Of a stretch of 64,000 bases of DNA, positions 53,651 to 61,962 are shown in pieces. Every line of letters starts with the position of its first letter. Within the stretch, counting starts at the first letter, position 1. The notes beneath the pieces are model-generated. The model was not told where the DNA came from and made no database searches. It saw nothing but the letters and a program-made list of their open reading frames with translations. The DNA is from DASQPA01 sp963757335. GTDB lineage: Bacteria > Acidobacteriota > Thermoanaerobaculia > Multivoradales > UBA5704. Where the stretch lies: the NCBI GenBank assembly GCA_963757335.1, contig CAVWRJ010000013.1, positions 1-64,000 on the forward strand, written 5' to 3'. A program made the translations under genes and the position numbers.

Positions 53651-55050
53651 ATGAAAAGAAGACTCAGGCTCAAATCCATCCTGCCGCTCGGCGCCGCCCT
53701 TCTGCTCGTCGCGGCGACCGCTTCGGCCTTCTGCGGCTTCTACGTCGCCAAGGCCGACACCAAGCTGTGGAACCAGGCCTCGCAGGTGGTCCTGGTGCGC
53801 GACGGCGACCGCACCGTCCTCACTATGGCGAACGACTTCAAGGGCGAATTGAAAGAGTTTGCCATCGTCATCCCCGTCCCCACTTTTCTCGAACGCGGCC
53901 AGATCCACGTCGCCGAGCGGGCCCTCCTCGATCATCTCGACGCCTATTCGTCCCCCCGGCTGGTCGAGTATTTCGACAGCAACCCCTGTCAGCGATTCGA
54001 GCGCATGGAGATGCAGGCCGCTGCTCCAGCGGCCCCCATGTTGCAGAAGAGCGCCCGGGCGAAGAGCCTGGGGGTGAAGGTCGAAGCGACCTACACGGTG
54101 GGCGAGTACGACATCGTGATCCTTTCCGCCCAGGAGAGCGACGGCCTGGAGACCTGGCTTCGCGAGAGCGGCTACCGTATTCCGGCCGGGGCCTCGCGGG
54201 TGCTCGGCGGTTACTTGAAACAGGGGATGCACTTCTTCGTCGCCAAGGTCAACTTGAAAGAGCAGGGGAAGCTCGGCTTCACCTACCTGCGCCCCATCCA
54301 GGTCGCCTACGAATCGCCGAAGTTCATGCTCCCCATCCGGCTCGGGATGGTGAACGCCGCCGGTCCGCAGGAGCTCTTTGTCTACGCCCTGACCAAGAAG
54401 GGCCGGGTCGAGACCACCAACTACCGCACCGTCAAGCTCCCCTCGGGCCAGGACGTACCGCTCTTCGTCAAGGACCAGTTCGGCGAGTTCTACAAGTCGG
54501 TTTTCGCCCAGCAGGTGAAGAAAGAAGAGATGCGCACGGTTTTCCTGGAGTACGCCTGGAACATGGGCTGGTGCGATCCCTGCGCCGCCGATCCGCTGTC
54601 CCATGACGAGCTCCAGCAGCTCGGCGTCTTCTGGCTCGGCGATACTGGTGGTGGCGGCAATAGCCCCACCCCTCTCCCCAACCGTTTTCGCAGGCCCATG
54701 CCGGGCGGTTTTGGCGGTTCCGGGGCTCAAGAAGTCTTCCTCTCCCGGCTCCACCTGCGCTACGACGCCGCCCACTTCCCCGAGGACCTGGTCTTCCAGG
54801 AGACCGCCGACACCGAGAACTTCCAGGGCCGCTACGTCCTGCGCCATCCCTGGAAGGGCGAGGAGGCGTGCGAGGCGGCGGTGGCCTACCGGCGGGAGCT
54901 GCCGAAACGGCTCGATCAGGAGGCGCAATCGCTGGCGGCTCTGACCGGCTGGGACATCAGCAAGATCCGCGGCAAGATGAGCTTGAAGACGAGCGCCGCC
55001 GGACAAAAGAGGAGCTCGATCCCTGGTGGAAGTCGATCTGGAAGAATTGA
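53651..55050 (+). CDS. DUF2330 secreted protein B (one frameshift near the end)
   Basis: About 466 aa after correction, a close paralogue of the protein at 52266. The signal peptide (LPLGAALLLVAATASA) leads directly to FCGFYVAKADTKLWNQASQVV. It has an extra Gly/Pro-rich insert (GGGGNSPTPLPNRFRRPMPG) before FLSRLHLRYD. A missing base near 55004 hides the family ending EELDPWWKSIWKN, reached at 55050. ATG 53651 follows GGAAG. A terminator separates it from copy A, so it may have its own promoter. Confidence 0.82.
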
Positions 55051-55057
55051 ACGGGTT

Positions 55058-55444
55058 TCAGCCGCCGGCGAAGTAGCGATGCAAGCGGTAACGGTTGCGC
55101 TCTCGGTAGCGCTCGAACTCCGCCCGCTGCGGAGGTGTCAGCACGGCGTCGATCCGGCTGTGGGCGCGGTCGAGAATGGCGAGGACGCGCGGCATCATCT
55201 CGCGCCTTAAAGCCGCGCTCTCGGCGCGGGTCTCGGCGAGGATCTGCTCGACCTGGGCCTGCTGGTGGGGATCGAGGTCGAGCCGGTGCTTCAGCTCCCG
55301 GGCGAGCAGGCGGGTGCCGAAGGCGGCGAGGCCGCCGGGCTGGCGCAGCTCGTGGAGATAGAAGGCGTGGGTGCCGAGGACCCCCACGAGCACCCCGACG
55401 ACGAAGAGGGCGACGATCGCCCCGGCGGCCGGCGCCCGTCTCAC
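55058..55444 (-). CDS. Spy/CpxP-like periplasmic stress protein (membrane-anchored)
   Basis: A 128-aa protein starting with GTG 55444, with a membrane anchor (GAIVALFVVGVLVGVLG), then a helical periplasmic part with DPHQQAQVEQILAETRAES and TPPQRAEFERYRER, the two LTxxQ-like turns of heavy-metal sensor/Spy-like proteins. Start overlaps the anti-sigma stop (GTGA). As third gene of sigma, anti-sigma, Spy-like it may act as sensor or chaperone in the same envelope response. Confidence 0.78.
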   Translation of the reverse strand: MRRAPAAGAIVALFVVGVLVGVLGTHAFYLHELRQPGGLAAFGTRLLARELKHRLDLDPHQQAQVEQILAETRAESAALRREMMPRVLAILDRAHSRIDAVLTPPQRAEFERYRERNRYRLHRYFAGG

Positions 55445-55896
55445 CGCGGCGCCCCCACGGTCTTCACCGCCCGGGCGGCACGGACGGCGCGCACGGGATA
55501 GACCGCGGCGCTCTCGGGCGCCAGCACGGAGTAGGTGAGGAGCGCCTCCGGGCTCGGCTCCTCCGCGAGCAGGCTGGTGGCCGGGAGCGGCGCCTGGTCG
55601 AGCCCCACCCAGACGAGGGCGAGGGCGAGCACCACTGCGGCCGGCAGCATGCGGAGGGCAAGTCGGCCGAGAACGTCCTCTGGAGCCGCAGGGGCCGACA
55701 GGTGGGCGACAATCCGGCGGGCGAAGGCGGGAGGGGGATCGACATCGACCGGATTGGCGCGCTCCCCCAAGGCCCGCCGCGTCCCTTCCCAGCGGGCGGC
55801 GAACCGGGCGCACTCCGGGCAGGAGTCGAAATGCGCCGCGAGATCCGCGGGATCGGCTTTCGCGAGCAGCAGGTCGCGCCTTCGCTGGCAGGTCAT
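55441..55896 (-). CDS. Anti-sigma factor with N-terminal zinc-finger motif
   Basis: A 151-aa protein. The N-terminal part has the HxxxCxxC pattern of zf-HC2 anti-sigma domains (LAAHFDSCPECARF) after MTCQRRRD. One membrane segment lies at about residues 84-102, and the C-terminus would face the periplasm. ATG overlaps the sigma gene stop by 4 nt, the usual arrangement for a sigma/anti-sigma pair. It should bind and hold the ECF sigma factor. Confidence 0.85.
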   Translation of the reverse strand: MTCQRRRDLLLAKADPADLAAHFDSCPECARFAARWEGTRRALGERANPVDVDPPPAFARRIVAHLSAPAAPEDVLGRLALRMLPAAVVLALALVWVGLDQAPLPATSLLAEEPSPEALLTYSVLAPESAAVYPVRAVRAARAVKTVGAPR

Positions 55897-56474
55897 GCTC
55901 CCCCCTCTTCCAGGATCTTCCGCAGCCGCTTGCGCGCCCGATGGGCCCGGACCTTGACGTTGACCGCCGTCCAGCCCAGCTTCTCCGCGATCTCGGCGAC
56001 CGACCAGCCCTCTCCTTCGAGCAGGGTGAGGAGGAAGCGGTCGGCCGGGGCGAGGCGCGCCAGCAGCCGCTCGACCTCCAGCCGGGCGGTGGGGTCGGAG
56101 GCCGGGGCCGCCGGATCGAGCTCCTCGTCGAGCGGCTCGGTCGGGAAGCCGTGGCGACGGAGCCGATCGTAGGCCGAGCGCAGCGCGATCCGGGTGATCC
56201 AGTGCTCGAACGGCGCCTCGGCACGGTAGGTCTTCAGCTTCCGCCAGGCGGCGAGGAAGGTCTCCTGGGCGGCGTCCTCGACCTCCTCCGGCCGCCTAAA
56301 GAAACGGCCGAGCAGGCGGAAGACCCGGCGCTCGTGGGCGCGGACGAGCGCCGCAAAGGCGTCGGTGTCCCCGGCGAGGCTCTGCCGCACCAGGCGGGCT
56401 TCGCGGTCCTCCGCCGGGGCGGCCGGGGCCGCTGGGGCGGTCATCGCGAGCGGGCTGACGAAAGACGGTGCCAT
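55893..56474 (-). CDS. ECF RNA polymerase sigma factor
   Basis: A 193-aa sigma-70-family ECF factor. Region 2 is seen as RVFRLLGRFFRRPEEVEDAAQETFLAAWRKL and a following FEHWITRIALRSAYDRLR. Region 4 ends with LLEGEGWSVAEIAEKLGWTAVNVKVRAHRARKRL. ATG 56474 gives a 20-residue Pro/Ala leader; ATG 56444 is an alternative. The gene heads a sigma, anti-sigma, Spy-like operon and has the same promoter pattern as the divergent Spy gene, so autoregulation is likely. Confidence 0.92.
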   Translation of the reverse strand: MAPSFVSPLAMTAPAAPAAPAEDREARLVRQSLAGDTDAFAALVRAHERRVFRLLGRFFRRPEEVEDAAQETFLAAWRKLKTYRAEAPFEHWITRIALRSAYDRLRRHGFPTEPLDEELDPAAPASDPTARLEVERLLARLAPADRFLLTLLEGEGWSVAEIAEKLGWTAVNVKVRAHRARKRLRKILEEGGA

Positions 56475-56514
56475 GGCAGATTCCGGGAACCCCTCTGTTC
56501 CTCGTTCATTGTAA

Positions 56515-56543
56515 GAGACGGGGGTACCCCCCTCTCCGGTTAC
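56515..56543 (-). promoter_or_regulatory. Probable ECF-dependent promoter of the sigma operon
   Basis: GTAACC (56543-56538, minus strand), 17-bp spacer, then CGTCTC (56520-56515). The same GTAACC with the same spacing precedes the divergent gene. ECF promoters of this GTAACC / CG-type kind are known in other bacteria. Start of transcription would be near 56508. Confidence 0.6.
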
Positions 56544-56577
56544 GTTCGGCGACGTTTTTCAAAAGCACGCCGCGGGT

Positions 56578-56606
56578 GTAACCGGAAGGCCCCAAGGCCC
56601 CTCTAT
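56578..56606 (+). promoter_or_regulatory. Probable ECF-dependent promoter of the Spy/LTXXQ gene
   Basis: GTAACC (56578-56583), 17-bp spacer, then CTCTAT (56601-56606). It mirrors the promoter of the sigma operon across the divergent gap. Transcription would start near 56613, leaving a leader of about 50 nt with AAGGAGTG before ATG 56664. Confidence 0.6.
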
Positions 56607-56663
56607 CCGGTTGTGAGGGGCGCCGCGGTGCTCCTCCTACAACGAGAACAAGGAGTGATTCCC

Positions 56664-57143
56664 ATGCAGACCCGATCCAAGATCCTGATGTTTTCCGGTG
56701 TCGCCCTGCTGGTCCCCGCCCTGCTCCTCGCCCAGGCGGCCGAGAAGCACCTGCGGCACGGCGGCGGCCTGATCCGCCACATCGTGAGGCAGCTCGACTT
56801 GACCCCGGACCAGATCCAGCAGGTCAAGACCATCTTCACCAACCACAAGGCCGATTTGACGACCGAGCTCACCGCCTTGAAAACCAGTCGCGGCCAGCTC
56901 TTCGACGCCATTCACGCCGACACCCTGGACGAGACCGCGATCCATAACGCCGCCGCCGCCGTTGGCCAGGCCGAGGGCAATCTCGCGGTGACCCGGGCCA
57001 AGATCCTCGGCGAGGTGCGCCAGGTGCTCACCCCCGACCAGCAGGCGAAGCTCAAGGAGATGCTCGCCAAGGCCCGCTCTTTCGGCGACCGGTTCTTCTC
57101 CCGAATCCAGTCCCGCCTCGAAGATCCCCTCGCCGGCGCCTGA
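56664..57143 (+). CDS. Spy/CpxP-family LTXXQ-motif periplasmic protein
   Basis: A 159-aa exported protein. A signal peptide (SGVALLVPALLLAQA) precedes an all-helical mature part with two LTPDQ motifs (QLDLTPDQIQQVKTIF and VRQVLTPDQQAKLKEML), the defining repeats of Spy/CpxP periplasmic chaperones. It is divergent from an ECF sigma operon and shares its promoter pattern, so it is probably a target of that sigma factor in envelope or metal stress. Confidence 0.88.
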   Translation: MQTRSKILMFSGVALLVPALLLAQAAEKHLRHGGGLIRHIVRQLDLTPDQIQQVKTIFTNHKADLTTELTALKTSRGQLFDAIHADTLDETAIHNAAAAVGQAEGNLAVTRAKILGEVRQVLTPDQQAKLKEMLAKARSFGDRFFSRIQSRLEDPLAGA

Positions 57144-57186
57144 TCCCCGGCTCTCCCTCCCCCTCCCCTCCCTCCTGCCGCCCGCC

Positions 57187-57214
57187 GGCCCCCCGGAATC
57201 CGTTCCGGGGGGCC
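57187..57214 (+). terminator. Strong hairpin after the Spy-like gene
   Basis: A perfect 12-bp stem GGCCCCCCGGAA / TTCCGGGGGGCC with loop TCCG, 43 nt after the stop. No U-tract follows. A terminator role is inferred. Confidence 0.6.
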
Positions 57215-57242
57215 CTGGAGCGCCGGTCCCGGTCCGTTCGAA

Positions 57243-57295
57243 TCCGAGGACGGTCGCCTGGCTGCGCGGAGCGCCCGCAGGAGACCGCCCGCCCA
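57243..57295 (+). repeat. Dispersed GC-rich repeat core, copy C
   Basis: CCGAGGACGGTCGCCTGGCT followed by GCGCGGAGCGCCCGCAGGAG. It matches the core of the element at 18070-18160 (reverse complement) and copy B at 51284. It lies in the 217-bp gap before the dioxygenase gene, which otherwise shows no gene. Confidence 0.6.
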
Positions 57296-57360
57296 GAATA
57301 CATTTCGATCGACGGGCGTTACGCTGGGCGAGGGCGAAGAGCGCCCCACGGAGGGTATTT

Positions 57361-58308
57361 ATGGACCTGACTGGCATCCACCACCTGACGGCGGTTTCGG
57401 CGAACATCTCGCTCAATCACCGCTTCTATACCGAGACGCTCGGCATGCGACTGGTCAAGCGCAGCGTCAACCAGGACGACGTGAGCGCCTACCATCTCTT
57501 CTATGCCGACGCCCTGGCGAGCCCGGGCACCGACGTCACCTTCTTCGACTGGCCGGTGCCGCCCGAGCGGCGCGGCACGCGCTCGATCACCCGCACTCAT
57601 CTGCGGGTCGCGGGACTCGACGCGCTCAACTGGTGGGCCGAGCACCTGCGCACGGAAGGGGTCGCCAGCGGCGAAATCGCCGAGCGCGACGGACGCCTGA
57701 CGCTCGATTTCGAGGATCTCGAAGGGCAGCGGCTAGCGCTCGTCGACGATCGTGGAGCCGGCGAGGCGCACCCCTGGGAGCGGAGCCCCGTTCCGGCCGC
57801 CTACCAGGTGCGCGGCTTGGGCCCCATCCGGCTCTCCGTCCCCCACCTCAAACCCACCGAGCGCATCCTCGAGAAGGTGCTCCAGATGCGGCCGGTGCGC
57901 GAGTATCCGCACCCGGAGAACCCCCAACACACGGTGCACGTCTACGAGATGGGACCGGGGGGAGCGAGCGCCGAGATCCACGTCGCGGTCCAGCCGGATC
58001 TGCCGCCGACCTCGCCGGGAGCCGGCGGGGTGCACCACGTGGCCTTCCGCACTCCGACTTTCGCCGAGCACGACGCCTGGATCGAGCGCCTCGCCGAGAT
58101 GCGGATTCCGAACAGCGGCCTGGTCGATCGCTACTACTTCCGCAGTCTTTATTTCCGCGAGCCGAACGGCATCCTCTTCGAGATCGCCTCGGACGGCCCG
58201 GGCTTCACAGTGGACGAGGAGGAGGCGACCCTCGGCGAGAAGGTCGTGCTGCCGCCGTTCCTGGAGCCGCGGCGGGCGGAGATCGTGGCGAACCTGAAGC
58301 CAATCTAG
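57361..58308 (+). CDS. Ring-cleaving dioxygenase-like glyoxalase/VOC protein
   Basis: A 315-aa protein with two vicinal-oxygen-chelate modules. It starts MDLTGIHHLTAVSANISLNHRFY, has HLRVAGLDALNWW in the first module, and GGVHHVAFRTPTFAEHDAW and SLYFREPNGILFEIASDGPGF in the second. Metal-ligand candidates are H8, the His of VHHVAF and the Glu of ILFEIA. It matches the 'ring-cleaving dioxygenase' (MhqO-like) group, whose members act on hydroquinones or catechols. ATG 57361 is 8 nt after GGAGGG. Confidence 0.87.
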   Translation: MDLTGIHHLTAVSANISLNHRFYTETLGMRLVKRSVNQDDVSAYHLFYADALASPGTDVTFFDWPVPPERRGTRSITRTHLRVAGLDALNWWAEHLRTEGVASGEIAERDGRLTLDFEDLEGQRLALVDDRGAGEAHPWERSPVPAAYQVRGLGPIRLSVPHLKPTERILEKVLQMRPVREYPHPENPQHTVHVYEMGPGGASAEIHVAVQPDLPPTSPGAGGVHHVAFRTPTFAEHDAWIERLAEMRIPNSGLVDRYYFRSLYFREPNGILFEIASDGPGFTVDEEEATLGEKVVLPPFLEPRRAEIVANLKPI

Positions 58309-58333
58309 GGCCGTGCGAGACAGGAATCCGGTC

Positions 58334-58620
58334 CTCCAGGGCCGGATGCCCCTCGTCCAGGACCGGACGCCACTCCTCCAGGACCAAGCGTCCCTCCTCC
58401 AGGACAGAGTATCCCTCTCTCAGGACGAGACTCCCCTCCTCCAGGACCGAGATCCCCTGCCCCAGGACAGAGCACCCCTCCTCCAGGACAGAGTTCTCCT
58501 CCTCCAAGACCAAACAGCCTTGCTGGAGGCTCGAGCTACGCTCGTTCAGAACCGGGCAGCGCTCCTGCAGAATGAAGCGACCTCTCTCGAAGATAGAAAG
58601 CCTCTCCTCAGGGCAAGATG
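58334..58620. repeat. 21-bp tandem array, about 14 units
   Basis: Units such as CTCCTCCAGGACAGAGTATCC recur with strict 21-bp spacing. In the plus frame from 58313 this reads as heptads of the type LLQDRxP, about 14 in a row; the opposite strand reads as VLEEGxS heptads. Units are best conserved in the first nine copies and drift later. It begins just after the dioxygenase stop and ends about 60 bp before the next start codon. It has the same period as the array at 40937-41272. Confidence 0.85.
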
Positions 58621-58681
58621 CGGCTCTTCAAGAATCGAGGAGGATCTCCGTCCGCCGAGGCTCTTGCGCTAAGCTCTCGCT

Positions 58682-58897
58682 ATGGCACGACTCGCCTATC
58701 TCTGGGACTACGATCTCGACGAGACGGACTTTCAGGCACTCCTCAGCGGGCAGAAGACGTTGGGGCGCCTCGATCGGGATTGGGCGGCCGTGCGTCTGCT
58801 GGAGTACGCCCCCTACTCCGATGGTCGACCTCGCGTTCTGGGCGCAAAGCCCGATAGGTTCCGTCGCCCCTTCGGGGCTGGTAAATTTGTTGTTTAG
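58682..58897 (+). pseudogene. Unknown small protein cut short by a 137-bp repeat
   Basis: The first 46 residues (MARLAYLWDYDLDETDFQALL, then LGRLDRDWAAVRLLEYAPY) look like the start of a conserved small protein of unknown function. From codon 47 (58819) the reading enters the triple-hairpin repeat, and the frame ends at 58897 with repeat-derived residues. The original C-terminus is not found in frame after the repeat. TAAGCT at 58670-58675 may be a leaderless -10 box. Confidence 0.6.
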
Positions 58898-58955
58898 TTC
58901 CCAGGGGCTTACGCCCCTGGCTAGATGCCGCCGCCCCTCCGGGGCTAGAGCCTAT
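58819..58955 (+). repeat. 137-bp triple-hairpin repeat, copy b
   Basis: It shares its full 137 bp with copy d (59574-59710) with only a few mismatches, including the 45-bp left part beginning CGATGGTCGACCTCGCG. The three hairpins are GCCCCTTCGGGGC, CCAGGGGCTTACGCCCCTGG and GCCCCTCCGGGGC, with a T-rich spacer (AAATTTGTTGTTT) after the first. It interrupts the small gene at 58682. Confidence 0.85.
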
Positions 58956-59027
58956 CCAAGATCACCGCTTTCAAGGCCACCGCAAGGACAGCTTCAATTA
59001 CGCCTCGGTGTTGGGACCTGCTGAGAA

Positions 59028-59115
59028 GCCCCGGAGGGGCGAAGGCATGTAGACTGGGGCGTCAGCCCCAGGTTGGCGTTCCCTGTCCCCAAAAGCCCCG
59101 AAGGGGCGACGGCAC
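59028..59115 (-). repeat. Triple-hairpin repeat, inverted copy c
   Basis: Same three-hairpin architecture in opposite orientation to copies b and d: GCCCCGGAGGGGC, then CTGGGGCGTCAGCCCCAG, then GCCCCGAAGGGGC. It lies 9 bp past the 3' end of the transposase gene. Confidence 0.8.
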
Positions 59116-59124
59116 GAACGGCGA

Positions 59125-59541
59125 TCAGCCGAGCAGATATCGCGGATCGTAGTCGACCTGATGCTTCTTGAGGAGCGCAACCAGCTCTTCTTGAAAGGTC
59201 GCCTTGGCGTGGTGCTTGTGCTGGCCCCGGATGTACTGTTGCACGGTCGGGACCTGGGACTCACTCACCGAGAAGGCGCCGTATCCGGCCTGCCAGGAAA
59301 ACCGGCCAGCGCCGCGATTCTCCTCATTCATCCATTTCGAGGAATTGGCTTTGATCAATCGGACCATTTCGGCGACGGAATTATCCGACTTGAATCGTGC
59401 CAGGAGGTGAACGTGGTCGGAGACCCCGCCGATCTCAAGCAGACAACCACCTTCCCCGCGAACGATTCCGCCCACGTACTCGTAGAGCCGTTCCTGCACG
59501 TTCTCGTTAATTACCGGGACCCGATCGCGAGTACTGAACAC
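59125..59541 (-). CDS. IS200-like (Y1/REP-associated) transposase
   Basis: A single-strand transposase of the HUH Y1 family. It has the HVH metal motif (SDHVHLLARF), a SSKWMN segment, and the nucleophile Tyr in QQYIRGQ, with the family ending YDPRYLLG. The listed frame opens at GTG 59541, but upstream in-frame codons spell IATTFTNLLYHI, the normal N-terminus (usually MA.TFTNLLYH). The expected ATG is ATC here (59577-59575) and no other good start follows before repeat d. It is flanked by inverted triple-hairpin repeats, as in REP/RAYT systems. Confidence 0.85.
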   Translation of the reverse strand: MFSTRDRVPVINENVQERLYEYVGGIVRGEGGCLLEIGGVSDHVHLLARFKSDNSVAEMVRLIKANSSKWMNEENRGAGRFSWQAGYGAFSVSESQVPTVQQYIRGQHKHHAKATFQEELVALLKKHQVDYDPRYLLG

Positions 59542-59573
59542 GATATGATAGAGGAGGTTGGTAAACGTGGTGG

Positions 59574-59710
59574 CGATGGTCGACCTCGCGTTCTGGGCGT
59601 AAGGCCCGATAGGTTCCGTCGCCCCTTCGGGGCTGGTAAATTTGTTGTTTGGTTCCCAGGGGCTTACGCCCTTGGCTAGAGGCCGCCGCCCCTCCGGGGC
59701 TAGAGCCTAT
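59574..59710 (+). repeat. 137-bp triple-hairpin repeat, copy d
   Basis: A direct copy of b, 755 bp away. Its left edge touches the lost start codon of the transposase. Its right edge (AGCCTAT) lies 76 bp before the end of the E1 gene. The remaining bases 59711-59786 show no gene. Confidence 0.85.
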
Positions 59711-59786
59711 GCGCCGGCAATCCCCGCGACCCTCCCAGCCGATCTCTCCGAGGTCCTCCACCCCCTGGAAGGAGGTCAGCACGGTT

Positions 59787-61902
59787 TTAGTACGCCACCA
59801 ACTCCCGCGCCGCCGCCAGCACCTTCTCCCTATCCGGCATCAACACCTTCTCCAAATTCTTCGCGAAAGGCACCGGCCGATCCGGCCAGGCCACCCGTCG
59901 GATCGGCGCGTCGAGCCAGGGGAAGGCCGCGTCCGCCAAGCGCGCGGCCACTTCCGCTCCGAAGCCGAGAGTCATCTGGGCTTCATGGACGACCAGCGCC
60001 CGGGAGGTCTTCTTGACCGAGGCGAGGACCGTCTCCTCGTCGTAGGGAACGAGGGTCCTGAGATCGACCACTTCGGCTTCGATCCCTTCTTTCGCCAGCT
60101 CGTCGGCCGCATCCAGGCAGACCCAGGTGCTGGCGCCGTAGCCGACCAGGGTCAGATGCTTCCCCTGACGGACGACGCGCGCCTCGCCGAGGGTGCCCAC
60201 CACGTCTCCAGCGGGGAGGACCTCTTTGATCCGGCGGTAGAGGTATTTGTGCTCGAAGAAGAGGACCGGGTTGGGGTCGCGGATCGCGGCCTTCAAGAGC
60301 GCCTTGGCGTCGAGCGCGGTCGACGGGCAGACGACTTTGATCCCGGCAGTGTGGGCGAACCAGCCTTCGGGGTTCTGGGAGTGGAAGGGGCCGGCGCCCA
60401 CGCCGCCTCCGGAGGGGAGGCGGACGACGATGGGGCAGGGCTCCTGCCAGCGGTAGTAGAGCTTGGCCGCCACGTTCACCAGCTGGTTGAAGCCGCAGGA
60501 GATGAAGTCGCCGAACTGCATCTCGACCACCGTGGGGTGGCCTAAAACGGCGGCGCCGATGGCGATGCCGATCGTGCCACTCTCGGCGATCGGGGTGTCG
60601 AGCACCCGCTTCGGCCAGCGGGTCTTCAAGCCACGGGTGGTGCGGAAGGCGCCCTCGAAGACCCCGATGTCCTGCCCCATGACGACGAGGTTGGGGTCGC
60701 GCTCCAGCTCCTCCCCGAGCGCCTGGTTGATGGCGTCGACGTAGGTCGTCTCCTTTCCCGCCGGGTCGGGGCTGGCCGCCCCCAGCGGCGGCGGCCCGGA
60801 GCAGGTCCTCCGGAACGGGTGCGAAGACCGGCCGCCAGGCGACCGCGTCGTCGGGGTAGGGGGTGGCGATCGCCTGGCCGATCGAGGTCTCGACCAGCTC
60901 GTGGATGCGCGCGTCGAGCCGGGCCGCGAGCTCGGGGGGGAGGAGCCCCTCGTTCGCGAGCTGCCGGGCGTAGGCGGGGAGCGGATCGGCGGCGCGGTAG
61001 GCGGCGAGCTCTTCGGGCGGCACGACCTTCAGCGAATCGTCCCCCTCGGCGTGGCCGCGCATGCGGCCGAGCATGGCCTCGATGAGGGTCGGGCCCTCGC
61101 CGGCGCGGGCGCGGGCCACGGCGCGGGCGTAGCACTGGGCCATCGCCTCGGGATCGTTGCCGTCGACGGTCTCCGCCGCGATGCCGTAGCCCAGGCCGCG
61201 GTCGGAGAGACGCTCGGCCGCGTACTGGAGGTGGGCCGGGGTCGAGAAGGCGTAGTGGTTGTTCTCGATCACCAGGATGAGCGGCAGCTTCCAGACGGCG
61301 GCCATGTTGAGCCCCTCGTGGAAGTCGCCGGTCGAGGTGCCGCCCTCGCCGATGAAATTGATCGCCACCCGGTCGCTGCCGTCCTGCTGGAAGGCGAAGG
61401 CGCAGCCCGCCGCCACCGGGATCATCGAGCCCAGGTGGCTGATCATGCCGAGGTGGAGGATGCCCTCCTCGGGCGCCAGGTAGCCGTAGTGGAACGAGCG
61501 CTCGACCCCCTGCGAGAAGCCGGGGCCCTTGCCCAGGAGCTGGCAGGAGAGCCGGTTCAGGATGGCGATCGGGTCGGGCCGGCGGTCTTTGGCGTCCGGT
61601 TCTCCGAAGCCGAAGCCGGGAAAGGCGCGCGCCGGATCTAAGTAGACGGCGAGGATCGCCCCGAGGTCGCGGTGGAGGGTGCAGAGCGCATCGCCCGGGC
61701 CGAGGGCGAGACCCGCCGGCACGGTCGTCGCCTCGTTTCCCACCTCGCTGTACCACTTGGAGATCCGGCCGGTCAGGAGGAGCGACTCGAAGCGCGAATC
61801 GAAGTCGCGCGCGAGCTTCATCAACGCGTAGCGCAGGAGGCGCTCGCGGGCAGGGGCGGGGCTGGAGGTCGAGGGTAGGGGCTGCAGGTCCTGGGCGATC
61901 AT
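59787..61902 (-). CDS. Fused alpha-beta 2-oxoacid dehydrogenase E1 component (one frameshift)
   Basis: About 704 aa after correction. The alpha half (1-380) has the thiamine-diphosphate motif as GEGGTSTGDFHEGLN ... NNHYAFSTP. The beta half begins TYVDAINQALGEEL and continues with MGQDIGVFEGAFRTT, SESGTIG-type and FGDFISCGFNQL segments. The halves are joined by a short linker at about 60785, where one G too many (run of five) breaks the frame. This is the decarboxylase of a branched-chain or pyruvate dehydrogenase complex. No E2 or E3 gene is near. Start ATG 61902. Confidence 0.88.
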
Positions 61903-61948
61903 GGGGCGAAAGTGTATCGCCACTCCCGTCGCGGCGCGCGTTCCCCTG

Positions 61949-61954
61949 TAGAAT
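61949..61954 (+). promoter_or_regulatory. -10 box for near-leaderless phospholipase-like gene
   Basis: TAGAAT ends 8 nt before ATG 61963, with no Shine-Dalgarno sequence. It lies in the 60-bp gap to the divergent E1 gene. Confidence 0.4.
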
Positions 61955-61962
61955 GAGCGTCC

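Noticed and set aside
57220..57300. tRNA-like T-loop (GTTCGAATC)
   Set aside because: No acceptor, D or anticodon stems can be drawn around it; it belongs to the dispersed repeat core.
58313..58672. Heptad-repeat protein (119 aa) coded by the 21-bp array
   Set aside because: All frames are open because the period is divisible by three; there is no convincing ribosome site, and conservation is at DNA level. Kept as a repeat, with coding only as a remote option.
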